Positions 1-11,073 of a DNA stretch of 64,000 nt are shown here, in pieces (positions within the stretch are counted from its first letter, which is position 1; each line of letters opens with the position of its first letter). Origin of the DNA: Sipunculus nudus. Lineage: Eukaryota > Annelida > Sipuncula > Golfingiida > Sipunculidae. Position numbers and translations under genes: made by a program. Below the pieces are notes generated by a model, which saw nothing but the letters and a program-made list of their open reading frames with translations, searched no databases and had not been told where the DNA came from. Where the stretch lies: positions 22,936,008 to 23,000,007 of the forward strand of contig CM049313.1 of NCBI GenBank assembly GCA_026874595.1, written 5' to 3'.

Positions 1-825
1 TTACAGACGGATGGACCATAGGAATACCACATCACAGTTAATCAACATAAAGTAAAGCCTAAAGTAAATATATATGTTAATAGAGACAAAAGACAAAATA
101 AAACAAAGTGCGAAATTATGACAGAAAAAAAGATCCCAACATTGAAAAAGAGTGACATGAATGAGCCAAACAAAACCCTTCGATTAGGATTAAACCTGAA
201 GTTAACTTTTTTTCTCTGTAGGTAACATCTGATGATAGTGATTAGGACGAAAGAGAAGTGGACGTCAGTGGCTCTGTGTCGGAGAACGACCAGATGACTC
301 ACAGACAACTAGGTCAACTGAGAAGTATAATGTAGACTGAAAAGGAAAATCATGTTACGTGTTCACACTAAACGACCTGTCCCATTGTGATGAAACAAAA
401 TAAGAGGAATAGGATAAAAAGTACTCTGTGCAGCTCTAGAATGTATGCACAGAATAGCAAAATAAAATATCTAAGCGTTAGTCAGGTAGCTGATGATGAT
501 ATTTTAGCAGATTAATTGCTCAGAAAATCAGAGGCTTTCCGAATGAGTGACTAAAATACTTTTATTTCCTTTTTCAGATTTTGTATGAAGCAAAGGCAAA
601 ATAGCTCTTTAGTAGTAATGTCATAAAGGAATTATCAGCCGACCAGTAAAAGATTTAAAACATGCATTACAGGGTCCTCATGCTAACGGGAATTCCCTGT
701 GCACTGACCGCCGTTCATATAACCACAAAGAGGATAGTCCAGCGGTTATGCTCCCATATTTGGATGAATTGTGCAAAAAATGAACGAAGCATGAAAGTTG
801 GCAAAAGTATTCTTTGGCGCTTATT
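1..825. other. AT-rich stretch without recognisable gene
   Basis: I see no coding domain, RNA gene or clear repeat boundary here. Short open frames exist on both strands, but none has recognisable motifs or splice signals that combine into a gene. Confidence 0.5.
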
Positions 826-827
826 GA

Positions 828-1345
828 TGAATTTCAGATATAGGGCCAAGCTGAAAATAAATTATCTTGGCCAAAATCCAAGATGGCCGCCAATTTAGAA
901 AATGTCAATAACTTGTGTTAAAATGTCCCGAGAAAGCATTGCAAGTACTCAAATATTATGTTTTTTGGACTGGGAAATTCAATTTTTGAGGTTTCAACCC
1001 TCTCCAGGTACTCATTAGCTGTTTTTTATCACGAATTTGGCAATATTCCCATTAGTCTTACAGTTCGGCTGCATATTAAAAAGAATTGAAATGAAATCCT
1101 GAAAAGAAGATTGAAACTTGGATAATAATTTTCCAGACCAAATTCTATATCTTCAGATATGGGGCCGAGCGGAATTCACAATATCTTGCTAAAACTCCAA
1201 TATGGCGGCCAAGATGGCCACCAAAAAATAAAATACCAATATAGTCGGTTATATTTTTCCTGGAATGCATTGCAAGTGCACTGTAACTATGTTATTAGGC
1301 TCGAAAAATTTATTTATAAGGGTTCCAGGTCTGCATCATGCATGT
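828..1345. repeat. Degenerate tandem pair of a ~320-bp dispersed repeat
   Basis: Two diverged units lie about 320 bp apart. Each starts near TTCAGATATAGGGCC (about 833 and 1153), continues with an AAGATGGCCGCCA-type segment (about 880 and 1205), and then a GCATTGCAAGT segment (about 939 and 1267). They are related in order and spacing but differ by many substitutions and indels, so this is an old repeat and not coding sequence. Confidence 0.55.
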
Positions 1346-1431
1346 GTGAAGGAAGTCTGATTTTGTTGGTATTGATATTGTGTTAAATTACCTTTTTTTC
1401 CCAGCTCATTTAACGATAAAACGTATTTGTT

Positions 1432-1702
1432 TTTTTTTTTATTTTTTAATGCGTTAACCAGGCCCGATGACTACTGCACCTGCGGGCCCTGGGTTGGTAA
1501 TCATACCACCGGGGACCCCGAAAGGCGCACTCGTTTGTGAGTGAAACACGGCCGTTGGGCACGACCTTCACATTAAGCCTGCAGAGCGCTCACTCTGGGT
1601 GCGGGCCGACCGTGAAAAACCTCACCGCCTCGGCTGAGATTCGAACTCACGGTCTCCCGGCTTTGAGTCCTGCGCTCTACCCCTGAGCCACAGAAGCCGG
1701 TT
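1432..1702 (-). mobile_element. tRNA-derived SINE (family A) with target-site duplication
   Basis: On the minus strand the element starts near 1700 with a tRNA-like head. An A-box-like TGGCTCAGGGG is followed by a B-box-like GAGTTCGAATCTC, the two halves of an internal RNA polymerase III promoter. A tRNA-unrelated body follows and it ends in an A-rich tail, seen as poly-T at 1430-1446 on the plus strand. A 14-bp direct repeat AAAACGTATTTGTT lies on both sides (1418-1431 and 1703-1716), as expected for LINE-mediated insertion. A diverged second copy lies at 59812-60059. Confidence 0.88.
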
Positions 1703-1785
1703 AAAACGTATTTGTTGATAACCCTGCCGAAATTTAATATATTTGCTAATTTTAAGTATTTTAACACTGTGTCTCTTTCAATGTA

Positions 1786-1985
1786 ATGAAAAGGACAGTC
1801 GATTGGTAAAACGCTCGGCTCTTTTCACTGGCGACTGAAGTTTCTGTTCCCTGTTGTTGCTATGAGAGTGGATTGTTGTGATCCATACAGAGTCGGTTGT
1901 TTTCTTCGTGTCCTCTGTTTCCATCCACCTCTTCGCCATCCGAGCCACAGAAAGTGCCTTGTAGTAGTTATTATAACCAGTAGTA
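1786..1985 (+). mobile_element. tRNA-derived SINE (family B), degenerate copy
   Basis: The segment begins with a head related to TGGTAAAACGCTCGGC and ends with CATCCGAGCCA...GTTATTATAAC. It is collinear with the reverse complement of copies at 4316-4528 and 19913-20125. The B box is decayed in this copy. Divergence is high, so this is an old insertion. Confidence 0.65.
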
Positions 1986-2292
1986 AAAATCAATGTAAAA
2001 GAAATTTTATTTGTTTATAAGTTGTGGCTATTTTGCTTTGAGGTGACGGTGCAGCTTCAAGACTCTTTGCTTGCATGAAGCGAAAAACAGTACATATTTA
2101 GCGGCTCACCACATTATGCTGTATGTTACGCTTTCTTTCAAAGTGATAGATTTAGGTCTGTTGGTATCACTTTCTACTTAATGAGAATGAAGTTATCCGT
2201 ATGATAAATGGTATGTTGTTAGAAAGAAGTCATAACCTATCGTTAAGACATTAGAGAAAATCTCATGGTTTGTGGCGAGATTTCACCCTTTT

Positions 2293-2377
2293 GCCATTGC
2301 GACATCGACGGGGTTTGAACCGGGGACCTACAGACACGTCCTTAACAACGAGGCAACGTTCTAACCCCGTATATGCT
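2293..2377 (-). repeat. tRNA-like relic (B-box-like sequence)
   Basis: Read on the minus strand, this stretch contains CCCCGGTTCAAACCCCG, a good T-arm/B-box match, preceded by a GGGGTTAGAACGTTGCC-like left half. It could be a decayed tRNA gene or the head of a tRNA-derived SINE. I cannot fold a complete cloverleaf with confidence, so I do not call a functional tRNA. Confidence 0.4.
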
Positions 2378-2568
2378 ATCTTTGTACTGTGGTAATGGTG
2401 CATGACATAATCTGGACACTTTACCTCCTACATTGATAATCTGGTTTATGATCCTTACCAATATGTTAACTTTGCATTTCCAAGTGAAGTCTTAAAATGC
2501 TTCGTTTGCTTACATAATGCACACTTTTAATAAATATAATGATAATTAGAAATAATAAATATTTGCTT

Positions 2569-2658
2569 CATTTATTGAAATAATTTATCTTCATGTGCAC
2601 AGAATGCAAGATTCATTTATTGAAATAATTTATCTTCATGTGCACAGAATGCAAGATT
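2569..2658. repeat. Perfect 45-bp tandem duplication
   Basis: A 45-bp unit starting CATTTATTGAAATAATTTAT is present twice in direct succession (2569-2613 and 2614-2658) with no mismatch seen. It is a recent local duplication in non-coding sequence. Confidence 0.9.
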
Positions 2659-3639
2659 GTAGGTTGGACTGAACTTTGCACATAAGATAAAAAGAACCGA
2701 TAGTAAGTTGGAATTGTGGGCGTTTTACTAGAAGAAAAACGCTCTTGTCCTGCAAAATATAAAAGAAAATATTCAGGCAAGGTTATAAATTTGCTGGCAA
2801 TATTACAAAAAAATAATGTCATAAACTGTTCTGTTCAGTAATAATATTCAGAAGTAGTCTATCCTCATTAATATATGTTCATTTCATGAAGCGAATGGTA
2901 TGAAATACAAGTTTCCCAAGCATTCTGCATTTGGGCATAAAACTGACATAAAGGGAAAGTACAATGGTTGCCAGAGCTTAGAAGCTGAATGCACAGCAAA
3001 GTTACAATCACCAATCAAGTCGATAAAAACTCAAACCAAACTCTGTACTGAATTTTTAGGTAGTCACGTTAATGAAGAAAGAATGCATGTCTGGAACCTG
3101 AGGGTGCATTATATTTTTCAACCTTGTTTTGTGAATTACTTTCTATCTTCCGTCTTGCTGTACCATTTTCTTAGCATCCATCCATGAAAGATCAGCTAGC
3201 TTGAATCTGGCAGCACCGACTCATACATGTGGTGAATATTTCTAACAATATATGCATGTACTACATAAATCTACAAATGTGCATAATGTCAGCAAATGAA
3301 AGTATTTTGTTGACACCAACGCATTACGCAAAGTGAATTTTAATGGGAACTCGTTGGGAAGGAACAGGTTTTATATCACAAAAATTGCATCACAGCAAAT
3401 GGCAGTGATACTTTACTGACACATGTGTCGGTCCTTTCCTACGATCATGCAGTCTTAAGTCTGCATCGCCACCGTATCACAAAATTAGTAATTTGCATGA
3501 ATGTTATTTCATGCATTCATCACCCTAGTACAAAGGCAGCATACAGCAACATGTTGCGCACCACTAATGTGTGTGGATTCTGTTTTCTTGACCAACATAC
3601 AGTCTGAAAGCCATGAGTTCATTGCAAAAGAAGCTTAGA

Positions 3640-5035
3640 ATCCACACCGCACACAGGTGTGAGCTTCTACATAAGCGCGTATCTTCACATGCACGCATGT
3701 ACTCTAAATTCATTTTAAATAAAAGTCTTTCATTTTAAACAGACATGGTGTTCAAATACTTTTAACTAGAACATTTAAATTAAATTTCAGCAGAACTATG
3801 TGATTTTTAATTACACTAATCAAGATTTACATGAATGTTAATTTGATGGTAAAATTAAATATCATGTTTGTAGATTTTCGAAAACCCTGCCTATTCTTCA
3901 CTGATATATGAAGCTCCCACTGATACCAGACAGGATACCTTTCTTTCATCCCTTATCTCGGCAAAGCAGTTCATACATTCGTGAGCATGCAAATAAAGGG
4001 ATTTCAAACAGAGGAAGTCAGATATTAAATATTAATATAATAAAACCTACACCAGCAAATGACACTTTCATTTAAAAGTGCAATATTCAGCAAATTTTAT
4101 CAAGTTTACCGTTGGGTGTACTGATGAAAAAGGGAATTTTAGTACAATTTCAGTAGGTACACACAGACTGAATCTATTCATCTGACAGGTGTGAGCTTCT
4201 TATATAGGTCTGTATCCTGCCACGCACGCATCCAGTCTGATATAAAAGTTATAAGCAGGATAAACTTTATATTATATGGATTGTCTAATTTATTTTATAA
4301 TAATATAAAAATAATATGGATTGTACAGTTAGTGGTAATTACTATTACAAGCCACTCTCCATGGCTCGGATGGAGGCGTCCGGTGGTATATATACAAGGG
4401 TGAAGGAAAGCGAAGGACAAGGAGGAATTCACCCAACTTGGATGGGCCATTATAACCCAATAGGAATAGGGGCGCCAGTGGAGATAGCCGAGCGTTTTAC
4501 CACTCAATTGTCCATTCCATTACATTGAAAAATTAATATATATGTTAAATGTCAGCACAGTTCGATTTATGCATTTGATATATCCCAATTGCCCTAACAG
4601 AGGTTTACATGAATGCTGATCTTAAAACCTAAGTACATGTATGTAGGTTTCAAATATTCTTATGGTAAGTGTTTACGGACATATTAAGTTCGATCCTAAT
4701 TTCATTGCAGATTTCGACAGATAAGTTTTTTGCACCCTTCACCTCTTCAAAGGAATTATATTTATAAGCATGCAAATAAAGGGGAAGTAAAAGGAAGAAA
4801 AGAAGAAACATTACAATAAAAATTGTTCTACTATTAAAGCATCCGAATTCATGACAAAGCAGACAAACCTAAGCCAGCAAATGACACTTTCATTTGACAT
4901 CGATCACAATGTATGCGACTACTGTGCAGAACTCGACAAATAATGTTTGCTTTCCATTGTGCTAGTAAACAAGGGAAAATGTAGGACAGTTTCAATATAA
5001 ACAAAACCAGGATTCATTCACACAGTCATTTTACA
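3640..5035. repeat. Tandem segmental duplication (~0.6 kb units), second unit interrupted by a SINE
   Basis: Landmarks repeat in order: GGTGTGAGCTTCT (about 3656 and 4189), GCATGCAAATAAAGG (about 3987 and 4769) and CAGCAAATGACACTTTCATTT (about 4052 and 4876). The offset rises from about 540 to about 780-820 bp because the second unit contains the SINE at 4316-4528. No coding potential is evident in either unit. Confidence 0.7.
4316..4528 (-). mobile_element. tRNA-derived SINE (family B)
   Basis: On the minus strand the head reads TGGTAAAACGCTCGGCTATC and the tail contains CATCCGAGCCATGGAGAGTG followed by a short A/T-rich end. It is collinear with the better-preserved copy at 19913-20125. It lies inside the second unit of the segmental duplication and is absent from the first. 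Confidence 0.7.
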
Positions 5036-5044
5036 GATTTTAAA

Positions 5045-5990
5045 CCCTTATAAATGAATTTATCGACCCCAAAAGTTGTATACCATCAAACGCTGTTGTA
5101 AAACTATGCATATACAATAAAACCTTCCTTTCTTTTTTCAACAAGTATTTCTGTATTGCCCCCATCAGAGTAAAAGCATCGTCCACTGTCATATGTTCTT
5201 TTCTATATCCACCTTGTGCATCTAACAAGACGCATTTATCTTCCACATGCAGCTGTAGTCTATTATTTAATATCTTTGAAAAATGTTTATTAATTGTATT
5301 TTGAAGGGAGATTCCTCTATAGTTTTGTGGATTTATTGTAGGGCCCTTCTTATGAACAGGGTATATTATAGCATCACATCACTCCGATGGAAAAACACAT
5401 TTAAGATACTGTTAAACAACTGTAGAATATAATCCGACAAATAAATGATTGTCCGTTTCAATATTTCAACTGTTATTCCATCTGAGCAGGGGGATTTTTC
5501 ATTTGATTAAGTGCTTGTTTAACTTCCTCAATTGTTATTTCACTTTTTAATTCATCATCTTCCTAAGTACAGTGACTTTCCTGTTTCAAGATGACCTTGA
5601 CGTATTGTTTAAACTGTATATCAACTTCATGTTTTGAATTATTCAGTAGGGTCATAAATTGCTTATTCCAGTTTATTGGTTCTATTCCTGTAGTTCCTTG
5701 TTTTCTATTAATCATTTTTATGTTCTTCCACATAGTGTTCATATCTGATGCACTTTATACTTTGTTTGCCTCATCAGCTAATCGCTTCTCTTTCTTTACC
5801 TTACAGATTTGTTTAAAATTTGATTTTGCATGCTTATAATTGTTAAGGTCAGTTATTACAATGGATTTTCTATATCTGTTTAGTACTAAGTATTTATTAT
5901 TTTTCATCAATTCACATTCCGCAACCTACAAGTCTGGTTGTAATACTTTTCTATTTTCATATTTTTTTACTTTACACTTTGTTGGGCCGT
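5045..5990 (-). pseudogene. Non-LTR (LINE) reverse transcriptase fragment, decayed
   Basis: Translating the minus strand from about 5990 leftward gives a reverse transcriptase of LINE type in pieces: a pre-RT region with NMNTMWKNI-like sequence, EVKQALNQMKN, a PVHKKGP segment, PQNYRGISLQN, INKHFSKILNNRL and finally QGGYRKEHMTVDDAF...FDGI. This order (motifs before and around the first catalytic aspartate) is typical of non-LTR elements. The reading frame has several stops and at least two frameshifts. It ends just after the first catalytic region, so the YxDD half is absent. Its 5' part is cut by the gypsy LTR at 5991. Best regarded as a dead fragment; the clade is not assigned. Confidence 0.8.
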
Positions 5991-6314
5991 TGTAGCGTAG
6001 AGTACATTACAATAATACTATTGTCAGTATTGATATATTTGTTTACCTTGTAGGTAGGTCTCTGGTGCAACGAAGTCATCGGTCACCCAGTACAGCTGGT
6101 GCTTCAAGTCACGTAACCAGGGTGACGTGACGTTATTACGTACAAACAGTTATCATTTTTAACCAATCAGTTTATAATATAGTTTCAGAGCGTCAAATTA
6201 TTTCTATGTCAAGTAAAAAACGGACTAATAATAATGTTTTTAATATGGGAATACATAAGGAGTCGAAAAAGATATGTTGGTGGAATAAAAGCCGTTAGTT
6301 TGGACACGTCTACA
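5991..6314 (+). repeat. 5' LTR of the 6-kb gypsy element
   Basis: 324 bp, TG...CA termini. It aligns along its length with 9106-9434, with scattered substitutions and small indels (for example the 3' copy has extra bases in the GTACAGACATTACAGACAG region). The divergence indicates a fairly old insertion. Confidence 0.93.
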
Positions 6315-8685
6315 AATTGGCAACCTGTGCCTGACAAATATCCTTTTCCTCATCTGCATGATTTCCCTACAAATTTGAAAGGAAAATGTGTATTCTCGTA
6401 GTTGGATTTAGTCAGAGCCTACCACCAAATACCAGTCAATACAGATGACGTGCATAAAACAGCCATCACTACACCGTGTTGTTTATTCGAGTTTATACGT
6501 ATGCCTTTCGGACTATATGCATATATCGATGATCTTCTCGTCGCCAGTGAGTCGCATGAGGAACACGTGCAACATTCGCATCTACTGTTCACGCGTTTGT
6601 GTGAATATGGCGTCATCATAAATCCACTCAAGTGAAGGTTCGGAGTGAATCAGTTGCAGTTCTTGGTCATCATGTGGATGAGCATGGTATCAGGCCGCTA
6701 GATGAGAAGGTGAACGCCATTTGAGTTTCCGCCTCCTTTATCTATTCTACAGCTTCGAATATTTTTAGGGTAAGTAAATTTATATCGTCGGTTCACCCAC
6801 AAAGCTGCAGAATTACTGACACCCTTAACCAATCTTTTGCGCGATCAGCCGAACAGGTCAGTGAATTAATCATCATGGAGTTCTATTTGTGACAAAGCTT
6901 TTCTTGCAATCAAGAATGCATAAGCTAATACTACAATGTTAATGATTCCGTCGTCAGATCTGCCTACTCGTCTAATGGTAGACGCTTCAGACTCTGCGAT
7001 AGCCAGTGTTTTACAACTATACTCTGACGGTGAGTGAAAACGACTTGCATTTTACTCACAGAAACTAACGCCGACAGAGACTCGCTATAGCACATTTGGC
7101 AGAGAGTTACCTGCGGTGTATCTGTGTCAAACATTTTCGACATTTCTTGGAAGGCAGACAGTTTACTATCTTTACTGATCATAAGCCTTTAGATAATGAT
7201 TTAAATTCTAAACCAGACAAACATTCTTCGCGGGAGATACGTCAGCTAGATTTTCTATCACAATTTACCACGGACATTCAACACGTCAAAGGACTTAAAA
7301 ATGTGGTAGCAGATACACTTTCGCGCTCGCGGATTCATGCACTACACACCAATGCGTGCATAGATTTTCGCATGATCACCGCTGATCAAGAAAACAACAA
7401 AGAGCTGCAATTTTTGCGGGATTCGTCATCTTCACTTGTATTCAAGCAAGTGCCACTTCCGGTGTCTGACTAATATATTTGGTGGTATATATATATCAAC
7501 AGGTCACGAACGCCCTTTCGTACCGGACAAACACCGTCGCGAAGTGTTCAATTCACTTCATTGTTTGTCTCACCCTGGAATCAGAGCAACTCAGAAATTA
7601 ATCACTACTCGATTCAATTGGCCTGGAATGAATAAAGACATACGCGCATGGGCGAAAACTTGTCTTGCATGCCAGAAAGCCAAAGTGCATAATCACGTAA
7701 AATCACCAATGGGTACTTTCGCTACCCCAGATGCCAGATTTGGACATATACATATAGACCTCGTTGGGGCCCTGCCTCCCTCTAAAGGATATTGTTGTAT
7801 TCTCACCTGCATCGACCGATATACGAGATGGGTGGAAGCTATACTTCTAAGTGACTTTTCGGCAGAAACTGTTGCCAAAGCTTTTATACATCAGTAGATT
7901 TCGAGGTATCGGGTATGGGGTTCCTTCCACCATTACTACAGACAGAGGTAGACAATTTGAATCTACATTGTTTAAGGAACTTACAAATTTGCTGGGATGC
8001 ACGCGCATACGTACCACAGCTTACAATCCCTAGCAAATGGCATTGTTGAACGATTTCATCGCCAGCTTAAATCGGCTATAAAAGCACAACCAGTGCCTAA
8101 CTGCTGGTATGAATACCTGCCTTTGGTGTTGCTTGGTATTCGCACCGCAGTTAAAGAGGATATACATTGCACACCCGCAGAACTTTTTTATGGAACAACG
8201 CTCAAGTAACCTGGTCAAATGGTTTCACCTTTTGAGCCATCTGCTGTACAAGACCAATCTGACCATGTATCTCGTTTGCAACAACACATGGCTAGTATTT
8301 CTTCTGCCATGACACGCAAACAGCACCGACAGTCACATGTGCCCAAAGAACTTTCAAACTGTTCTCATGTTTTTGTGCGCTGTGATATGGTTCGTGAGCC
8401 ATTACAGCCACCAAATGATGGACCATATAAAGTAATACGCAGAACACCCAATTTTTTTTTATCTTTGAAAAACACGGCAGACGAGAATCGATCAGGATTG
8501 ATCGCCTTAAAGTGGCATACACTGAGGACAATGTACCGTCAGCCACTGATTTTACTCAAACCACTAAGTCTAGCCAATCACCGATAACCACAGGTGATGC
8601 TAATCATGACATACACAAAGACATTCCTAAAACCAGAACGACGAAATCATGCAGGCATTTTAGATGGCCTGCGCGATATATGTAA
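6315..8685 (+). pseudogene. gypsy pol remnant: RT, RNase H, integrase
   Basis: The open sense sequence starts immediately after the LTR with an RT segment (PDKYPFPHLHDF, LDLVRAYHQIPV, FEFIRMPFGL). The catalytic YIDDLL follows directly after MPFGL, so roughly 20 residues usually found between them are missing. RNase H remnants follow (LMVDASDSAIASVLQ, FTDHKPL, DTLSRS, up to about 7350). Integrase has an HHCC zinc-binding segment (HPGIRATQKL...CLACQKAK, about 7565-7680), catalytic D in HIDLVG, D in TITTDRG and E in NGIVERFHRQ. The C-terminal part ends near WPARYM at about 8685. Multiple stops and frameshifts (for example at 6399, 6633, 7471, 7898) make it non-functional. Confidence 0.9.
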
Positions 8686-8731
8686 TATTATTTAAAGAGT
8701 TCGTGTATACTGCATATTAATGCATAAATAA

Positions 8732-9005
8732 GGCCAAAAAAAATAAAAGGTATGGTTCTCAGGCACCGCCCGCATCAATTTTAATCCCCCGCATCAAAAA
8801 TTTTTATTTTGATTTTCAAAAGAAACTTACCGATTTCGAGCTGCAGCCGCTCGAACATTTCTTTCAAGAAGATAAATCCATTCCATTTCCTTTGTTATGT
8901 TGTGCTTTTACTTGTTTAGCGAAATAAATATGTTATTATCATGCTTTTATCATGATTTCTGAAAAAAAAAGTGCCTGAGAACCATACCTTTTTTTTATTT
9001 TGGCC
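8732..9005. mobile_element. MITE with ~35-bp terminal inverted repeats, PIF/Harbinger-like
   Basis: The left end GGCCAAAAAAAATAAAAGGT continues with ATGGTTCTCAGGCAC. The right end is its near-perfect reverse complement (8971-9005). A TAA triplet directly flanks both ends (8729-8731 and 9006-9008). A 3-bp TWA target duplication with GGCC-type termini is the PIF/Harbinger pattern. No ORF is present in the 274 bp, so it is non-autonomous. It inserted between pol and the 3' LTR of the gypsy element, hence later than that element. Confidence 0.88.
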
Positions 9006-9085
9006 TAAGGTATTATATTTTTTTTGTCTCACTACAGACGATCTGTTCTCGATCGCTGTTTGCATATTTAATTTTTCAGCGATCT

Positions 9086-9105
9086 AGGAGGGGGGGGGGG
9101 CTATT
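9086..9105 (+). other. Polypurine tract of the 6-kb gypsy element
   Basis: An AGGAG plus G-run lies just before the 3' LTR, separated from it by CTATT. This is the expected position of the plus-strand priming site. The long G homopolymer may have expanded after insertion. Confidence 0.7.
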
Positions 9106-9434
9106 TGTAAGGTAGAGTACATTACAATAATACTAATGTCAGTATTGATATATATGTTTACCTTGTAGGTAGGTCTCTGGGTGCAACGTCATCGGTCACC
9201 CAATACAGCTGGTGCTTCAAGTCACGTAACCTGGGCGACGTGACGTTATTTCGTACAGACATTACAGACAGTTATCATTTTACACCAAACAGTTTATAAA
9301 ATAGTTTCAAGACGTCGTTTTATTTTTATGTCAAGTAAAAAAACGGACTAATAATGTTTGTAATATGGGAATAGATATGGAGTCGGAAAAGATATGTTGG
9401 TGGAATAAAAGCCGTTAGTTTGAACACGTCTACA
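9106..9434 (+). repeat. 3' LTR of the 6-kb gypsy element
   Basis: 329 bp, TGTAAGG...CTACA, partner of 5991-6314. It is followed at once by the target duplicate CCGT. Confidence 0.93.
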
Positions 9435-10820
9435 CCGTCGACAAGGCCCGAGGGCGTCGCTCGTTTTTGCAAAGTTCATGAGCACCATCTGGGGATTGTT
9501 TGTCATGAATATTCATGAGCCGACCAATGAGAGCGCCGTCGATCTGTCGCGTGACGCGCGCGTTAGTCTGTTTTGGGCTTTACTTAAATCTATGAGGAAG
9601 GATCTTTGACACAATTGCAACCAGCTGAGGAGCATCAGCGTACAAAGATTGAAGTATCCAAAATATGTTTTTGAAATACTTTACACTTTTTACTCAATGA
9701 CTACTTAAACAGCACAAATAATTATCTTCCATAAAATATAAGAATTGTTTCACATTATTGTTAGTGCATCTGTTGTTGTACTGATCTACATTTCTGTATT
9801 TTAACATAATTAATCAATAGTAAAATAACATTTTATTCTTACTTTAATTTTACTTATGATTAATAGTTACCCAGACTTCCATTACAAACATTTTCTATCT
9901 GCACTTATTGCTAAATTTCATGTGTTTAACTAAAATTTTATCAATGCATTTTTTAGGCTTTGGAAACAGCAGCAATTTCTCAGATTCATTGGTATGAACA
10001 GAAAAGAGGATGCCTCATATATCCTCTTAGGTTTGAATGAGAAAGACGAGTCCCACGAGTATCATTGCACAAAATCTCTCTTACACCACAGACATGGGAC
10101 ACAAAATGAGAAAGAGCTTCTTGAGGTCACGTGCACCAATTGAGATTGTTCTACAAGGTTGTGTACATATTTTTATCATAAGCGTGTTTTAGAAAGTATC
10201 ACTATTCTTATAAATGCAACCTCATAATCGCGTCTACTGTGTAGTGAAAGTATCGTGTCACATGGCAAGCGGGCCGTTTAGCCTGCTATGATTAACACAA
10301 GCCAAGCAAATCTCATGGCTTGCTTTACATTTCATTGGGCTATAACTGATTTGTCCCACATGCCCCGCCTCCTTGGTCGAAGGTCACGCGTGTCATTTTT
10401 CTTTCTTTTTTGGGGGGGCTACGCACCAGTTCTATTCCATATTTGGAAAGTAGTGCAACTTCACTTGCATGGTCACTTTTCATGACCCTGTGATGCAAGC
10501 AGATTTGAACGTACAGTTAGAACAAAGGAAAATACGCCGCATGTGGGACAATATTATATTACATTTCTGTAATCAGAACAAAATCTGTCACAAAATATCC
10601 AGTACTAATCCAGCTTCTCCAGCACAATAGTCTGCAGACATGATCATCATATGACCGACACGATTCTCACCTGTTGGTAACACCATCTGTGGTAACCCGA
10701 TTACTTTATTTAAATAAAAATGTTTTTTCTCAGTTTTCCTTAAGCAACAAAATTGATTAAACCTAGCTTTCTATCTTGTTCACTTTCGCTGTCTACCTCC
10801 ACCATCAGATTCCTTTCTAA
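9435..10820. other. Intergenic region with a CpG-rich patch at its left end
   Basis: The first ~130 bp (9435-9565) are rich in CpG (GTCGCTCG, GTCGCGTGACGCGCGCG) and contain CCAATGAG, which contrasts with the AT-rich surroundings. This could be a promoter remnant, but I see no attached gene. The rest is AT-rich. A 60-codon open frame near 9960-10140 begins after a TTTTTTAG acceptor-like site but shows no recognisable domain. Confidence 0.35.
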
Positions 10821-11056
10821 TGTAGTAGTTCATATCTTACTCTACTACAAAACTTACTCCTGAGAATGTCGGGTAAGTATCCTCAGCGTGGGAAGTAGTA
10901 GTTGTCAGTCCTTCCCAGGGTACGATTCAATCAAGCCATGCGGTATTCGTCTTCCGAGGGGTCAAGGTCGGGGTCGTCTCCACCAAAACCCGGAGGTAGC
11001 TCTCGATCATCCCGGAGAACGCTGTCTACTGAGGCAGTCAACCAAAACCTACCACA
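10821..11056 (-). repeat. 3' LTR of TatD element copy 1
   Basis: 236 bp, on the plus strand TGTAGTAGTTC...CTACCACA. Nearly identical to 18878-19113, with differences at the GAAGTAGTAG, ATTCGTC, GAACGCT and AAACCT positions. Confidence 0.95.
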
Positions 11057-11073
11057 CTCTCCCCCCTTTTCTG
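11057..11073 (-). other. Polypurine tract of TatD element copy 1
   Basis: Read on the minus strand this is CAGAAAAGGGGGGAGAG directly before the 3' LTR, the standard plus-strand primer position. The second TatD element has an equivalent purine run at the same place (about 62678-62692). Confidence 0.8.

Larger units (their letters stand above)
5991..9434 (+). mobile_element. Ty3/gypsy LTR retrotransposon, internally deleted, with nested MITE
   Basis: Two LTR copies (5991-6314 and 9106-9434) start TGTA and end TACA. They flank pol remnants in the order RT, RNase H, integrase. A 4-bp direct repeat CCGT borders the element (5987-5990 and 9435-9438). The 5' LTR joins directly to mid-RT, so primer-binding site, gag, protease and the first part of RT are lost. 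A Harbinger-like MITE (8732-9005) sits in the 3' untranslated part. The pol type and 4-bp duplication recall the CsRn1 branch of gypsy elements, but that assignment is inference. Confidence 0.93.

Noticed and set aside
2293-2377. A functional tRNA gene
   Set aside because: Only the T-arm/B-box half is convincing; I could not see a full cloverleaf or matching acceptor stem.
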